Assembly (NCBI GenBank): GCA_963810915.1
Contig: CAWEPH010000002.1
Location: 62,001 to 126,000, forward strand
Source: JAOUEA01 sp963810915
GTDB lineage: Bacteria > Actinomycetota > UBA4738 > HRBIN12
Reading direction: 5' to 3'
Length of the DNA stretch: 64,000 nucleotides
Below are positions 52,155-61,725 of this stretch, one piece after another. Made by a program: the position numbers and the translations under genes. Position 1 is the stretch's first letter. Every line of letters begins with the position of its first letter. The notes beneath the pieces are model-generated. The model ran no database searches and was not told where the DNA came from. It saw only the letters and a program-made list of their open reading frames with translations.

Positions 52155-54699
52155 ATGACTTCCTCACCAGAACAGATCGATCGACTCGCCGTCCCTCCCC
52201 CGGCCGCCGTCATCATGGCCGACGGCCGGGCCGCCATCCTGGGGTGGAACGCCGGTGCGGAACGCCTGCACGGCTGGCGGGCGGACGAGGTCCTCGGCCG
52301 CAACGCGATCGAGGTGCTCGTCGATCCCCCGGACCTCCCGCGGGCGCGAGACGCCCTGTCGCTCATCGTCGCCGGCCACCCGTGGTCCGGCACGCTTTGG
52401 CTCCGGCACCGCGACGACGAACCGTTCGAGGCCGACGTCGTCGCGCGACCGATCTTCTCCTCGGCGGACGAGGTGGCGGCGATCGTCGCGCTCGTTCGCC
52501 CCGCGGCGGAGGAGGGGGATGCGGGGCGGCATTTCGGCTTCGTCCCTTCGCTCCACGAGCACGAGCGCACACGGCTCGCGCTACACGCGAGCGGTCTGGG
52601 CACGTGGAGCTGGGACGAGACGACGGGTGAGGTCCGCTGGGACGAGACGATGGAGCGGATCTTCGGCTTCCCGCCGGGCACGTTCGACCGGACCTACGAC
52701 GAGCTACCTCGCGGCCCTGCATCCGGGTGATCGCGACGCGGTGACGGACGACGGTGCGGCACTCCCTCGCGACCCGCGGCGAGCATCGGGTGGAGCACCG
52801 GGTCGATCTGGCCGGACGGTTCCGTCCACTGGGTGGAGGGGTGGGGACGCGCGCTCCTCGACGGACGTGGAGAGGCGGTGGGACTCGTCGGCGTCTCGTT
52901 GGACATCACGGAGCGGAGACGTTCGGAGATGCGCCTGCGCCAGCTGCAGCGCGTGACGGCGGCGTTGGCGCGCGCGCGCACGATCGCGGAGGTGGGTCGC
53001 GTCGCCGTGGACGAGCTGCTCTCGGCGACGGACGCGCTCGTATCCACGCTGACGCTCCTCGAGGACGGCGGACGGACGCTCCGCGTGGTCGCCACGTCGG
53101 TGCCAGAGGCCGACCTCCCCGAGGAGTGGCGCACGTTCGACGTCGACGAGCAACCTCACCGCCGCCGAGGCCGTGAGGACAGGCCGCCTCGTGATCCGGG
53201 ACGTCGCCGATGCACAGGGGCCGAGCGCCGTGCTCGCGCGGATGCTGGACGCCGGCGAAGCCACGCAGGTCATGGCGCTCCCGCTCCGTGCCGGAGAACG
53301 AACCCTCGGCGCGATCACGCTGGCGCTCGATACCCTGGAGCCTGCGGACGAAGGCGTCCAGCACTTCCTGCTCACCCTGGGCACCCAGCTGGGCCAGGCG
53401 CTCGAGCGCGCCGTCCTGCACGAGGGCGAGATGGAGGCCTCGGCGCGGATCCGCCTCCTGGCCGATGCGAGCAGCCTCCTCGGCCGATCGCTCGACTACC
53501 GTCAGACGATCGGACAGGTGGCGCTCGCGGCGGTGCCGGGGTTCGCGGACTGGTGCGGCGTCGATCTGCTCGACGAGCACGGCGAACTCCAGTCCCTGGC
53601 GATCGCGCACGCGGACCCCGACAAGGTGGAGCTCGCCCGGCGGCTGCGCCTCGAGTATCCGCCCGACCCCGAGGCCAGCCAGCGGGTCACCGGCCGTGGC
53701 GAGGACGGGACGCAGCGAGCTGCTGGGCACCATCCCCAAGGCGCTCATCGAGGGGGCGGTCGCGAAGTACCCGGAGCTCGCCGAGCTGATCGAGGAGCTC
53801 CAGCTCACCTCCGCCATGACCGTACCCCTCATCGCGCGCGAGGCCAGATCCTCGGAACGATGTCCTTCGTCTGGGGAGAATCCGGACGTCACTACGACGA
53901 GACCGACCTCGCCTTCGCCGAGGAATTGGCGAGCCGCGCCGCGATCGCCATCGACAACGCCCGCCTCTACGACGAACAGCGCACCGTCGCCTCCACGCTG
54001 CAGGCCAGCCTGCGACCTCCCGAGCTGCCCCGCGATCGACGGGCGTGGACCTGGCCGCCGAGTACCGACCCGGGGGCGTCCGCGGCGAGGTCGCCGGCGA
54101 CTTCTACGACGTGTTCCCGCTGCGAGAGGGCAGCTGGCTCGCGGTCGTGGGCGACGTCTGCGGCAAGGGCGTGCCGGCGGCCGCGGTCATGGCCCTCGCC
54201 CGCTACACGATCCGCACGGCCGCCTTGACCCGTTCGCACCCCAACACGATCCTCGCCACCCTGAACGAGGCGCTCCTGCGGTCCGAACTGGATCGGTTCT
54301 GCACGGCGTGCGTCGTGCGCATCGACGAGACGCAGGACGGCCCGCTGAAGATCACGGTGTGCGTCGCGGGCCATCCGCCTCCGGTGCTGATCCGGAAGGA
54401 TGGCGCCTCCTTCCTCGACGTTCGCGGCACGCTCCTCGGCGTCTTCGAGGACCCGGAGCTTCGAGGATCTTCGCCTGGAGCTGGCGCCCGGCGACACGCT
54501 CCTGCTCTACACGGACGGCGTCACCGAGGAACGGCACGAGGGCGAACTCTTCGGGGACGAGCGTCTCATCGAACTGGCCGAGAGCCTCGCCGACCCGCCG
54601 GCAGAGCAGGTCGCCAGGCGGATCGTGGAAGCGGTCGCCGCGTTCCGCCCGGGCCCGCCGGCGGACGACATCGCCGTCCTCGCGCTGCGCAACGCTTGA
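52155..54699 (+). CDS. PAS-PAS-GAF-GAF-PP2C (SpoIIE/RsbU-type) phosphatase, about eight frameshifts
   Basis: Joined product ~840 residues. PAS 1: AAVIMADGRAAILGWNAGAERLHGWRADEVLGRN. PAS 2: SGLGTWSWDETTGEVRWDETMERIFGF ... LVGVSLDITERRR. GAF 1: LARARTIAEVGRVAVDELL ... MALPLRAGERTLGAITLAL. GAF 2: LLADASSLLGRSLDYRQTIGQVALAAVPGFADWCGVDLL ... LASRAAIAIDNARLYDEQ. PP2C: LQASLRPPELP, YRPGGVRGEVAGDFYDVFPL (metal Asp), VVGDVCGKGVPAAAVMALAR (Gly-Asp), VAGHPPPVLIRKDG, DTLLLYTDGVTEERH. It should dephosphorylate a STAS anti-anti-sigma protein. Breaks near 52700, 52755, 52800, 53150, 53700, 53850, 54030 and 54463. Confidence 0.85.
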
Positions 54700-54702
54700 G
54701 CC

Positions 54703-55189
54703 TCAGTCGTCGTCGACGACCCTGGTCTCGTTCACGACGGGCGCGTGACGCTCCGGCGCCCCCCGAAGAAGCCCGCGATCAGCACCAGGACCGCTCCCGC
54801 GAGCGACACCCATGCGCCGACGCCGATCTCGTTGGTGCCCGCCGCCCGATACACCTCGACCGCGAACAGGACGAACCCGATGATGCCGACCACGCCGGCG
54901 ATGCGTGTGAGCCAACCGGTCCCGAAGGCCATGCCGACGATGGCGACCAGGGCCACGACGATCGCGGCGAACCCGATCGTCGCCAGGAACGTGCTCGGTC
55001 TGTCGGAACGTGGGCTTCCAGAGCGCCTCGAGGGCCAACTCGCTGCCCTTCGAGGGGCGCCCACCAGGTCATGAACGCCCCGACGATCAGCGCCGCGGCG
55101 CCCACGAGGGTCAACACCAAGCGCGCGCCGAGCCGACGTAGGGGGTCGCGGTCGTCGTCCGATATGCCATCAGGTACCACCTCCTGCAT
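54703..55189 (-). CDS. Four-helix membrane protein (frameshifts), function unknown
   Basis: ATG at 55189 after GAGGAGA. MQEVVPDGISDDDRDPLRRLGARLVLTLVGAAALIVGAFMTWW starts the protein; in shifted frames come ALEALWKPTF, LATIGFAAIVVALVAIVGMAF, LTRIAGVVGIIGFVLFAVEVYR and GVGAWVSLAGAVLVLIAGFFGG, then a tail APVVNETRVVDDD to 54703. A first Trp-Trp-containing loop with a short outer segment and three more helices is a pattern seen in actinobacterial sporulation-type or DUF-only proteins. Convergent with the phosphatase gene, 3 bases apart. Confidence 0.6.
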
Positions 55190-55233
55190 CGCGTCTCCTC
55201 TCCGCATCGTGCTGCCGCCTCTCACACCCCGAC

Positions 55234-55260
55234 GTGTGCGGACCGGCTCCGAGTGGGTAG
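55234..55260 (+). promoter_or_regulatory. Candidate SigF/SigB-type promoter GTGT-N17-GGGTAG
   Basis: -35-like GTGT at 55234-55237, -10 GGGTAG at 55255-55260, 45 bases before the ATG at 55306, which begins a five-gene rightward operon. Confidence 0.55.
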
Positions 55261-55305
55261 GGAGACGCACGAAACCCAGTACCCCGACGGACGAAGGAGA
55301 CCACG

Positions 55306-55567
55306 ATGAAGACGCCAGACCTCGTCGACATGCCCGGAATGCGGACGCGGCCGGCTCGTCGGACATGAGCTTCGACGAGCGAGCACCGCGACGCCGACGC
55401 GCCGATGCGACAGAGGGCGGACAGCCACGAGATCCTCACGTACACCTGCGGCCACACGGTCGTGGGTCGCTCGCTGGCGACCGCCGATCCCCGGCAACTC
55501 GACGTCGAAGCGCCGCACCTCGGATGAGACGGTCGATCCGGCTCCCGCAGAGGGGGACGTGGCATGA
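55306..55567 (+). CDS. Small zinc-ribbon-like protein (frameshifted)
   Basis: ATG at 55306 after GAAGGAGA. In the starting frame a stop comes after 20 codons, but a neighbouring frame gives CPECGRGRLVGHE and, further on, ADSHEILTYTCGHTVVGRSL, then TSDETVDPAPAEGDVA ending at 55565-55567. CPxC plus CGH could make one zinc site. The stop overlaps the next ATG (ATGA). At least three indels are needed, so the sequence is uncertain; about 87 residues. Confidence 0.42.
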
Positions 55568-55843
55568 GCGCCGCCGTAGGGATCGTACGAGGAGGTTCGG
55601 GCTCGACGTGCGGTGCGTGGCCTGCGGAGATCGATGGACACCCGTCGAAGGCGAACGGTCGTCGCTGCCGTCTGCGGTCGCTCGCTCGCCTCGCGCTCGG
55701 GAGACGCGATCGAGCTGCAGGGACCGATCGAGGCGCTCTCGAGCCGCGAGGACCGCACGGTCGTCACCGCCGGCGTGAACGCTCGCGACTGGCCGACGGG
55801 CGCGCCACGGGTCGGTCGTCGTCGGCTCCCGCCACTCCTGTGA
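55564..55843 (+). CDS. Small protein with CxxC motif (frameshifted), unknown
   Basis: ATG at 55564 overlaps the previous stop. Frames joined: RRFGLDVRCVACGDRWTPVEG, then GRSLASRSGDAIELQGPIEALSSRED and VVTAGVNARDWPTGAP, ending at 55841-55843. The stop overlaps a GTG that may start the next gene (GTGA). The only motif is CVACGDRW, a half zinc ribbon. No family known. Confidence 0.35.
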
Positions 55844-57205
55844 GCCGCCGCCGAACGGTTCGAGCTTCGTGATCGGAGGCGGTGCGGCGGGCTCGGAGGC
55901 GGCGTTCCGCCTGGCGAAGGGTGGTCTTCGCGTCGGCCTTGCGGAACGTGACCGCCTGGGCGGCGAGTGCAACCACGATGGATGTGTCCCGACCAAGCTG
56001 ATGCTGCGCGCGGCACAGCTCGCGCGCGCCTGCACCGTGGCCGAACGGTTCGGCGTGCGGCTGACCCAAGTGGCGGTGGATCTCGCCGCGGTCCAGACCC
56101 GCGCGCGCACGGTGATCGACGAACTCTCGGGCGAGGGAACGAGGCCGTTCGAGCGCGAGGGCATCACGGTGTTCGAACAAGAGGCTCGGCTCATCGGTCC
56201 GCACGACCTGGATCTGGCCGACGGTCGCACGATACGAACGGGGCGTGTCGTGCTGGCTACCGGTACCGAACCCGAGGTCCCGCCGATCCCCACCTCGCCG
56301 AGGGGCCCTTCTGGACGAACCACGAGGCGATCTGGGCCCGCACGACGGTCCCGACCTCGCTGGGCGTGATAGGCACCGGCGCGATCGGGCTGGAATTCGC
56401 GCAGATCTACGCACGGTTCGGCGCCCGGGTAAGCGTCCTCGAGTCCGCCGACCGCCCCCTGCCACGCGAAGATGCCGACGCTGCGGAGGTGGCCGTCAAG
56501 GCCCTCAAAGAGGACGGGATCGACGTGCGCGCGGGGGTGGAGGTTCGTGAAGCCGTGCACGCGGACGGCGCCTGGAGGCTCGATGTCGGCGGAGAGGACG
56601 TCGTCGTCGAGGAGCTCCTCGTGGCGACCGGACGGCGCCCCGTGTTCGACGGGCATGACCTCGCTGCCGCCGGGGTAACGCTGGACGACGCCGGCCGGCC
56701 CGTGCTGAACCCGATGCTGCGGACCACGCAGCCGTCGATCTCCGTCATCGGCGATGCGACCGGAGATCTGCTCTTCACGCACGTCGCCACCTATGACGCC
56801 GGCATCGTCACACGCGACATCCTGGGCGACCCTATCCCGGCCGACTACCGCCTCGTCCCGCGCGTGACGTTCTGTGAACCCGAGATCGCCAGCGTCGGTT
56901 TCACCGAGGAGGAAGCACGCTCCGACGGCATCCCGGTCCGCATCGCCATGGTCGAGGCGCGCGCCGCCGAGCGCGCCCTCATCGAGGACGATCCGCCCGG
57001 CCTGGTCAAGCTGGTGGCAGACGCCACGGACGGGCGGATCGTTGGGGGGCACATCGTGATGCGCGAGGCGGGGACCATGATCCACGAGGTGCAAGCGTTG
57101 ATGGCGTCGGGCCAAGACCCCCCGCTCCCGATCCCGTCGGCCGTCCATGCCTACCCCACCCGGTCGGAGGCGCTCGCCGCGGCGCTGGCCGAGCTGTCGC
57201 CATGA
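55840..57205 (+). CDS. Class I pyridine nucleotide-disulphide oxidoreductase (frameshifts near 55866 and 56290)
   Basis: FAD motif VIGGGAAGSEAAFRLAKGG, redox-active disulphide GGECNHDGCVPTK (C-x4-C), LATGTEPEVPPIP, NAD(P) motif LGVIGTGAIGLEFAQIYARFGARVSVLE, second FAD segment SVIGDATGDLLFTHVATYDAG, and the dimer-interface domain PRVTFCEPEIASVGFTEEEAR ... HIVMREAGTMIHE with ALAAALAELSP at the end. It resembles lipoamide dehydrogenase, mercuric reductase and soluble transhydrogenase; the final His-Pro-Thr of the interface is HAYPTRSE, as in active enzymes. Substrate unknown. The first clean start is GTG 55869; GTG 55840 with a one-base shift would restore a normal N-terminus. Confidence 0.82.
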
Positions 57206-58346
57206 CCGCCGTGATGCCGCGCCCCGCGCGCCTCCATCACCCCGTCCAACCCCGACCCGGATTGGCCGCCGATGCGGTACTGGATCAAAGCCACCGTGGT
57301 GGTCGGTGCTGACGGTAGCGGCCCTGGCGGCGGTCCGCTCGGTGCTCGAACGTCGTGCTCCTCGTCGTGATCGCCGTCGTGCTGGCCGTCGGCATGGAGC
57401 CGGTGGTTGCGTGGCTCACGCGACGCGGGCTGCGCCGAGGCGTGGCCGTGGCGATCCTGCTCTCCTCGACGGCGCTGCTGGTAACGATCGTCGCATCCCT
57501 GATCGTCCCCCCGCTGCTCCGTCAGGCGAGCGGCCTCGGGGCCGACGTGCCGACCTACCTGTCGGGGCTCGAGGCGCGTGGCGACTGGCTGGGCTCGACG
57601 ATGCGCGCGAACCACGTGACGGAACAGGTGCGCGGCTTCATCGAGCACCTGCCGCAGATGGCCGGCCGCTCCTTCGGGACGATCCTGGGGCTGGCCGGCC
57701 GCGTGGGCGGGCTGGTCTTCGGCGTGGTGACGGTCGTCGTGCTCACGATCTACTTCATGGTGTCGCTGCCCGAGCATGCGGCGCACGGCCACCATCCTCG
57801 TGCGACCGCACCATCGCCACCAAGCGGGACGCGTGATCGACTCGTCGGTCGAGCGGATCGGTGGATACGTGCTTGGGCAACCTGATCACGTCGGTCGTCT
57901 GTGGCACCGTGTCCCTCGCGGCGCTCCTCGCGCTGGGCGTACCGTTCGCGGTTCCGCTTGCTCTCTGGGCCGGGCTCGCCGACATCGTGCCGGCCCTCGG
58001 GTCCTACCTCGGGGCGGCCCCGGCGATCCTGGTTGCGTTCGTCGACTCCCCGCTGAAGGGTCTGCTCGCCCTGGGCTACTTCATCGCCTACCAGCAGTTC
58101 GAGAACTACGTGCTGGTGCCGCGGGTGATGCGGGGTGCGGTGAACCTCTCGCCCGCGGCCGTGATCATCGCGACGCTCGTGGGGGGAAGCCTTGCGGGCC
58201 TGGCCGGTGCGCTGCTGGCGCTGCCGGTGGCCGCCACGATGAAGGTGGTGATCGTGGAGGTGTGGCTCCGCGAGCGGGTGGCCGAGGGCGACCGATTGGC
58301 GCGTGAGCACGTGCAGGCAGAGACGGGCGATACCGAGCGCCCCTGA
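57202..58346 (+). CDS. AI-2E family transporter (PerM-type), at least four frameshifts
   Basis: ATG at 57202 overlaps the upstream stop (ATGA). The first 50 residues need two shifts (SNPDPDWPPMRYWIKATVV, LTVAALAAVRSVL). Then VVLLVVIAVVLAVGMEPVVAWLTRRGLRRGVAVAILL and FGTILGLAGRVGGLVFGVVTVVVLTIYFMVSLP. After breaks near 57775 and 57868 come CLGNLITSVVCGTVSLAALLALGVPFAVPLALWAGLADIVPALGSYLGAAPA and QQFENYVLVPRVMRGAVNLSP, the unmistakable AI-2E_transport core. ~380 residues, eight helices. Family members export AI-2, indole, lipids or act as Na+/H+ antiporters. Confidence 0.83.
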
Positions 58347-58361
58347 CGGAAGGAGTCGACC

Positions 58362-58730
58362 ATGTCCGAGGAAAGCGAACGACGGATGCGAACACGCATC
58401 CCGGCGAGGATCGCGCTCGGCTTCGTGATCGGCGATCGCTCTGGGGGTGGCGATGGGCGCGATCGCGAGCGCCATTCCCTCGACGCCCGCCAGCCCTCGG
58501 TCTCTGGGTGATCGTGATCGCGCTGCGCCATCGTTCGGCGGGCTGGTGGGCGCCCTGATCGGCGGATACGCGTCGCTGGAGTCGCCGAACCCGGGTCGGG
58601 AACCCTCTGACACCGAGCGCCCGATCGTCGACCGCCCCGGCCTCGTGCGCGAGGAGCACCCGGGCCCCTCGACGCCGGGGACAACGCCCGGACCGCGAGA
58701 GGGTCGGACCGCGAGGCGTCCTTGCTGTGA
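58362..58730 (+). CDS. Two-helix membrane protein with acidic tail (frameshifts)
   Basis: ATG at 58362 after GGAAGGAG. SEESERRMRTRIPARIALGFVIG, then in another frame ALGVAMGAIASAIPSTP, then LVGALIGGYASLESPNPGREP and a hydrophilic tail. A frame ending ARTARGSDREASLL at 58728-58730 gives a sensible stop before the opposite gene. ~120 residues; last gene of the operon that starts at 55306. Function unknown. Confidence 0.5.
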
Positions 58731-58749
58731 GCCGGACCAGCGTCTCCCG

Positions 58750-59212
58750 ACGGAGCGGGCTGGCGGCCGTTCGGGCCCGCGTCGATCGCTTCGGCGATCC
58801 GTTCCTCGAGACGCTCGGCGCCTCTTCTCGATATCGTCGGTCCGACTCATGTTCCGCCCCCACGAGGAGTCGGACGCCTCCGAGAGCGCGTCGATGAGGA
58901 CATCGAGCTTGAGGTGCAGAGCGGCCGAATCGCGGTTCTGGGTCGACTGGATCACGAAGACCATCAGGAAGGTCAGGACGGTGGTTGCGGTGTTCACCAG
59001 GAGCTGCCAGGTGTTGGAGAAATCGAAGAGCGGTCCGGACACGAGCCACAGGAGCACGATCGATCGTCGCGCCGACGAAGACACGAGACGTGCCGGTCGC
59101 GTGCGCGATCGCGTCACTGAATCGCGTGAACAGCGTCGAGCCCGTGATCGGCCCCTCTCGAGTCACGCTCGCTCGCGGTGCCGGCCGCACGCCGTTCGGC
59201 CTCGGTGCTCAT
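58750..59212 (-). CDS. Low-affinity iron permease family protein (frameshifts; 3' end uncertain)
   Basis: ATG at 59212 (STEAERRAAGTASERDS), then after one shift GPITGSTLFTRFSDAIAHATGTSRVFVGA, and after a second IVLLWLVSGPLFDFSNTWQLLVNTATTVLTFLMVFVIQSTQNRDSAALHLKLDVLI. NTQNRD-like motif plus the Trp-containing first loop identify the iron_permease (PF04120) family, first known from fungal Fet4. A coiled tail (DDIEKR, AERLEERIAEAID) follows. In bacteria the transported metal is not established. I cannot fix the stop; it should be close to 58750. Confidence 0.7.
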
Positions 59213-59524
59213 GGGAGGTCGACGACGACAGGTCCGCGCTTCTCACGGGCGCGGCGGCGTGGGGCCGTAGGGACGAATCGCCGTCCCGGATCGTGTTGCC
59301 AGCACAGGGCGCGCGGGTTGTATCTGGACAAGCGTCGTGTCGCATCCTTCCTCAACGCACGTACGGCCGCTGTCGAACGTCCTCGGTTTCGCCTCGCACG
59401 GCACCTACACCCACCGCCGTGAGCCGTTCCGTCGCGAAGTCGTGCATCGGTCGTCCTCCTCGTTCGGCCTCAGACTCGGGAGATACCCGTGATGCACGGG
59501 CCGGCAAACGGCCACAGGGGCCCG

Positions 59525-59933
59525 TCAGGATGGGGCGCGCCGAGCGGCGATCTCGAACCAGACCTCGGTGGCCCCGTCGATCGCGGCGCCCCAACGATCG
59601 GCGATCTCGGCAACCAGGTGAAGGCCCCACCCCGCCACGTCCGAGGATGCGATCGTACGCGGCGCCACCCGAAGCCGACGCCCCGCGTCCCGGACGGCGA
59701 TGCGCAGGATGCCATCGTCGACTCGGCGCCGACACCTCGATCACGTCGTGCGGTGCCGAGCCGGGCGTGGCGTACGCGTTCGTCACCAGTTCGCTCACGA
59801 GGAGCCTCGCGTCGTCGATGATCTCGGCGTCGATCTCGTCGCGGAGCGGGTCCAGCGCGGCTCGCGCGGTCGGCACCGCGTCGGTGGTGGGAGGGAATTG
59901 GAAGGTCAACACGTCGTCGGAAGCCTTACCCAT
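59525..59933 (-). CDS. RsbW-like anti-sigma factor kinase / ATP-binding protein A (frameshift near 59715)
   Basis: ATG at 59933. TFQFPPTTDAVPTARAALDPLRDEIDAEIIDDARLLVSELVTNAYAT has the N-box (ELVTNA) of HATPase_c_2 proteins. After an indel near 59715 follow ILRIAVRDAGRRLRVAP (G1-like box, degenerate), DVAGWGLHLVAEIADRWGA (G2 box) and EVWFEIAARRAPS-stop at 59525. ~135 residues. It would bind and inactivate a SigF/SigB-type factor and/or phosphorylate a STAS partner. Confidence 0.75.
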
Positions 59934-60038
59934 CTGCGTCCATGCCACGCACCCGGTCTGCACTTGAGAGCGCGCTCTGCGGACCGTGGAGCCCAATGAT
60001 GGGCCGGTAAGAGGGGTCAGGTCAAGAGCGATCTTCCC

Positions 60039-60064
60039 GATTGACGGAGGCCCGTGCTGGGTAC
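60039..60064 (+). promoter_or_regulatory. Weak candidate SigF/SigB-type promoter GATT-N16-GGGTAC
   Basis: -35-like GATT at 60039-60042 and -10 GGGTAC at 60059-60064, 76 bases before the ATG at 60141. Confidence 0.35.
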
Positions 60065-60140
60065 GCCTCCAGGCGGCCCGCGGAGGCCCGAGCGATGGAG
60101 CAGGTGTGACGTTGACGGACGCCGAGCGATCGGGGGACGG

Positions 60141-60533
60141 ATGGCCGAACGAACGCGGGTCGACGCTGCCGCCCCGACTCGACGCACCCCTGTCGTCACG
60201 GCCCCTTGATCCGACCGGCCCGGCATCGCGATCGCAGGCGAGATCGACAGTTCCAACGCCACCCGGTTCGCCGAGATGCTGGGCGCGCTCCGATCCGAGG
60301 ACTGCCTACGTCGACCTCTCGGCGTCGAGCTGATGGATGGCAGTGGGGTGCGCGTCCTGCTGGACGAAGCATGGCGGCTCCGGGACAGAGGGCCATGTGC
60401 TCTTCCTGATCTCCCCCGGCTACATCGTGCGCCGCGCGCTCTCGGTCCTCACACCGGAGGAGCTGCTCGAGCACGATCCGCCTCGTGGATCGATGAAGGC
60501 CCGCGGATGCCCGGGCTCAGCGCGGAAGGATGA
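60141..60533 (+). CDS. STAS-domain anti-anti-sigma-like protein A (several frameshifts)
   Basis: ATG at 60141. AERTRVDAAAPTRRTPVV, then across frames GIAIAGEIDSSNATRFAEML, TAYVDLSA, LMDGSGVRVLLDEAWRL, GHVLFLISPGYIVRRALSVL. The order strand-GEID-SN, then D-G-S-G at the phosphorylation-loop position, is the STAS fold; the regulated Ser of RsbV/SpoIIAA corresponds to the S of DGSG. At least four shifts are needed, so the C-terminal end (~60533) is approximate. It overlaps the tail of the opposite gene. Confidence 0.62.
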
Positions 60534-60894
60534 AGGGACGACACCGTCTCGGACCAGCGCATGTCCGGCGCCAGCGCATCGAGCAGCCTGGCCCGGAACT
60601 CTCCCGCCTCGCCCGCTCGATCCGGCGCCGATCCCGCACCCTCGCAGCGGACCGTCAGGCCGATCGTCGAGGTCGCGATCTCGACCGGAGGCGCGAGGGA
60701 GCGCCTGCTCGAGGGCTCGGCCGATGCGCGTGGATCTCCGTGAGGAGGAGCTTGAGGTCTTCGACGCGCTCCTCGTCGACGCCGGCCTCCGACCGACCGC
60801 CGCGGAGAAGGCTCGAACGTGGACCCTAACCGGGATCGGCGGAGACGGTGATGCTGAAGTGGCCTGGTTCGCGGCCGTTCGACGCGTGGGTCAC
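60517..60894 (-). CDS. RsbW-like ATP-binding protein B (frameshifts)
   Basis: GTG at 60894 overlaps the stop of the STAS gene upstream (GTGA). GHFSITVSADP, then in shifted frames VRAFSAAVGRRAGVDEERVEDLKLLLTEIHA (the N-box region, with His in place of the usual Asn-Ala), IGRALEQA, VEIATSTIGLTVRCEG and EFRARLLDALAPDMRWSET. Length and order match HATPase_c_2 anti-sigma factors, but two indels near 60820 and 60720 hide the exact ATP-binding residues. ~125 residues. Translationally coupled with its STAS partner, as RsbV-RsbW pairs usually are. Confidence 0.6.
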
Positions 60895-61230
60895 GTCGCC
60901 GGAAGCTCGGCGACCGAGGCGACCACGGTGAACGCGCGATCCAATCCCGTGATCTCCAACACGCGGGCCGGCGAGCCGTGCACCCCGACCAGGATGACGT
61001 CGCCCTCGTGCTCACGCGCGCGCTTGAGGCTCGTCACCAACACCCCCAGGGCACTCGAGTCCATGAACGTGACACCTCGCTGAGGTCGATCGCCACGCGC
61101 ACATCGCCGGCCGTCGATCCGCTCGGCCACGGCGCCCTGCAACTCGGGAGCGTTCGAGAGATCGAGCTCACCGGCAACCTCGACGACCGCCCAGGCGGCC
61201 CTGGGACCGGGTGCTGAGGACGAGATCCAT
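60891..61230 (-). CDS. STAS-domain anti-anti-sigma factor B (RsbV-like), frameshifts
   Basis: ATG at 61230 after AAGGGAG. MDLVLSTRSQG, then WAVVEVAGELDLSNAPELQGAV, VAIDLSEVTFMDSSALGVLVTSLKRARE and GSPARVLEITGLDRAFTVVASVAEL. FMDSSALGVL is the diagnostic RsbV/SpoIIAA loop; the first Ser of DSS is the phosphorylated residue. Two shifts (near 61190 and 61080) join the pieces; ~112 residues. It should bind an RsbW-like protein when dephosphorylated and so free the sigma factor. Confidence 0.78.
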
Positions 61231-61333
61231 GCCCGTCGGCTCCCTTCTGTCGAGCGGTCGCAGGCGCTCGTCGGACCCGGAGGCGCGCATTCCGATGCCG
61301 GATAGTATAGGGAGAGGCCAGCGTTAGGAGCCC

Positions 61334-61725
61334 ATGGACGCGCCCGTCACGCTCATCGTTCCGGCAGACCCCCGATACGTCCACATCGTGCGTGCCGTGG
61401 CGACCGGGTTCGCCGCGCGTCTCGCCCTCCCCTTCGACGAGGTCGAGGATCTCCGGCTCGCCATCGGCGAGTGCTGCAACCGTCTCATCGGGGTCGCGTC
61501 GGAGGGCGCCCGGCTTGGAAGCTGAGCCTCACGTCGTCGCCGTCGCACGCCTGACGGCGCGCGTGCGCCTCGATGCACCGCGCCGCGACGTGGCCGCCGA
61601 CCGAGCAGGTCGCCTCGCTGTCCTGGAGCATCATCGAGGGACTGGCGGACGAGGCGGACGAGCTGGTCGAGGAGGGCATGCCCAAGCTCGTCGTGACTTG
61701 GAAGCTGCTCCCCGAGCCCGTATGA
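61334..61725 (+). CDS. RsbW-like anti-sigma factor C, directly upstream of the sigma gene (frameshifts)
   Basis: ATG at 61334 after TTAGGAG. VTLIVPADPRYVHIVRAVATGFAARLALPFDEVEDLRLAIGECCNRLIG is typical; the N-box carries ECCN. After shifts near 61515 and 61600: VRLDA, then TEQVASLSWSIIEGLADEADELVEEGMPKLVVTWKLLPEPV to the stop at 61723-61725, which overlaps the sigma ATG (ATGA). ~130 residues. Coupling with the sigma gene argues that this is the dedicated anti-sigma factor, like RsbW-SigB or UsfX-SigF. Confidence 0.75.

Noticed and set aside
55279..55304. Possible minus-strand SigF-type promoter GTGG-N16-GGGTAC before the gene at 55189
   Set aside because: The -35 does not fit GnnT, and the distance to the start (~90 bases) is longer than for the other sites.
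61300..61320. A/T-rich ATAGTATAG as a shared housekeeping -10 between the STAS and RsbW-like genes
   Set aside because: Plausible for both directions, but no matching -35 at 16-18 bases could be found, so not listed as a promoter.
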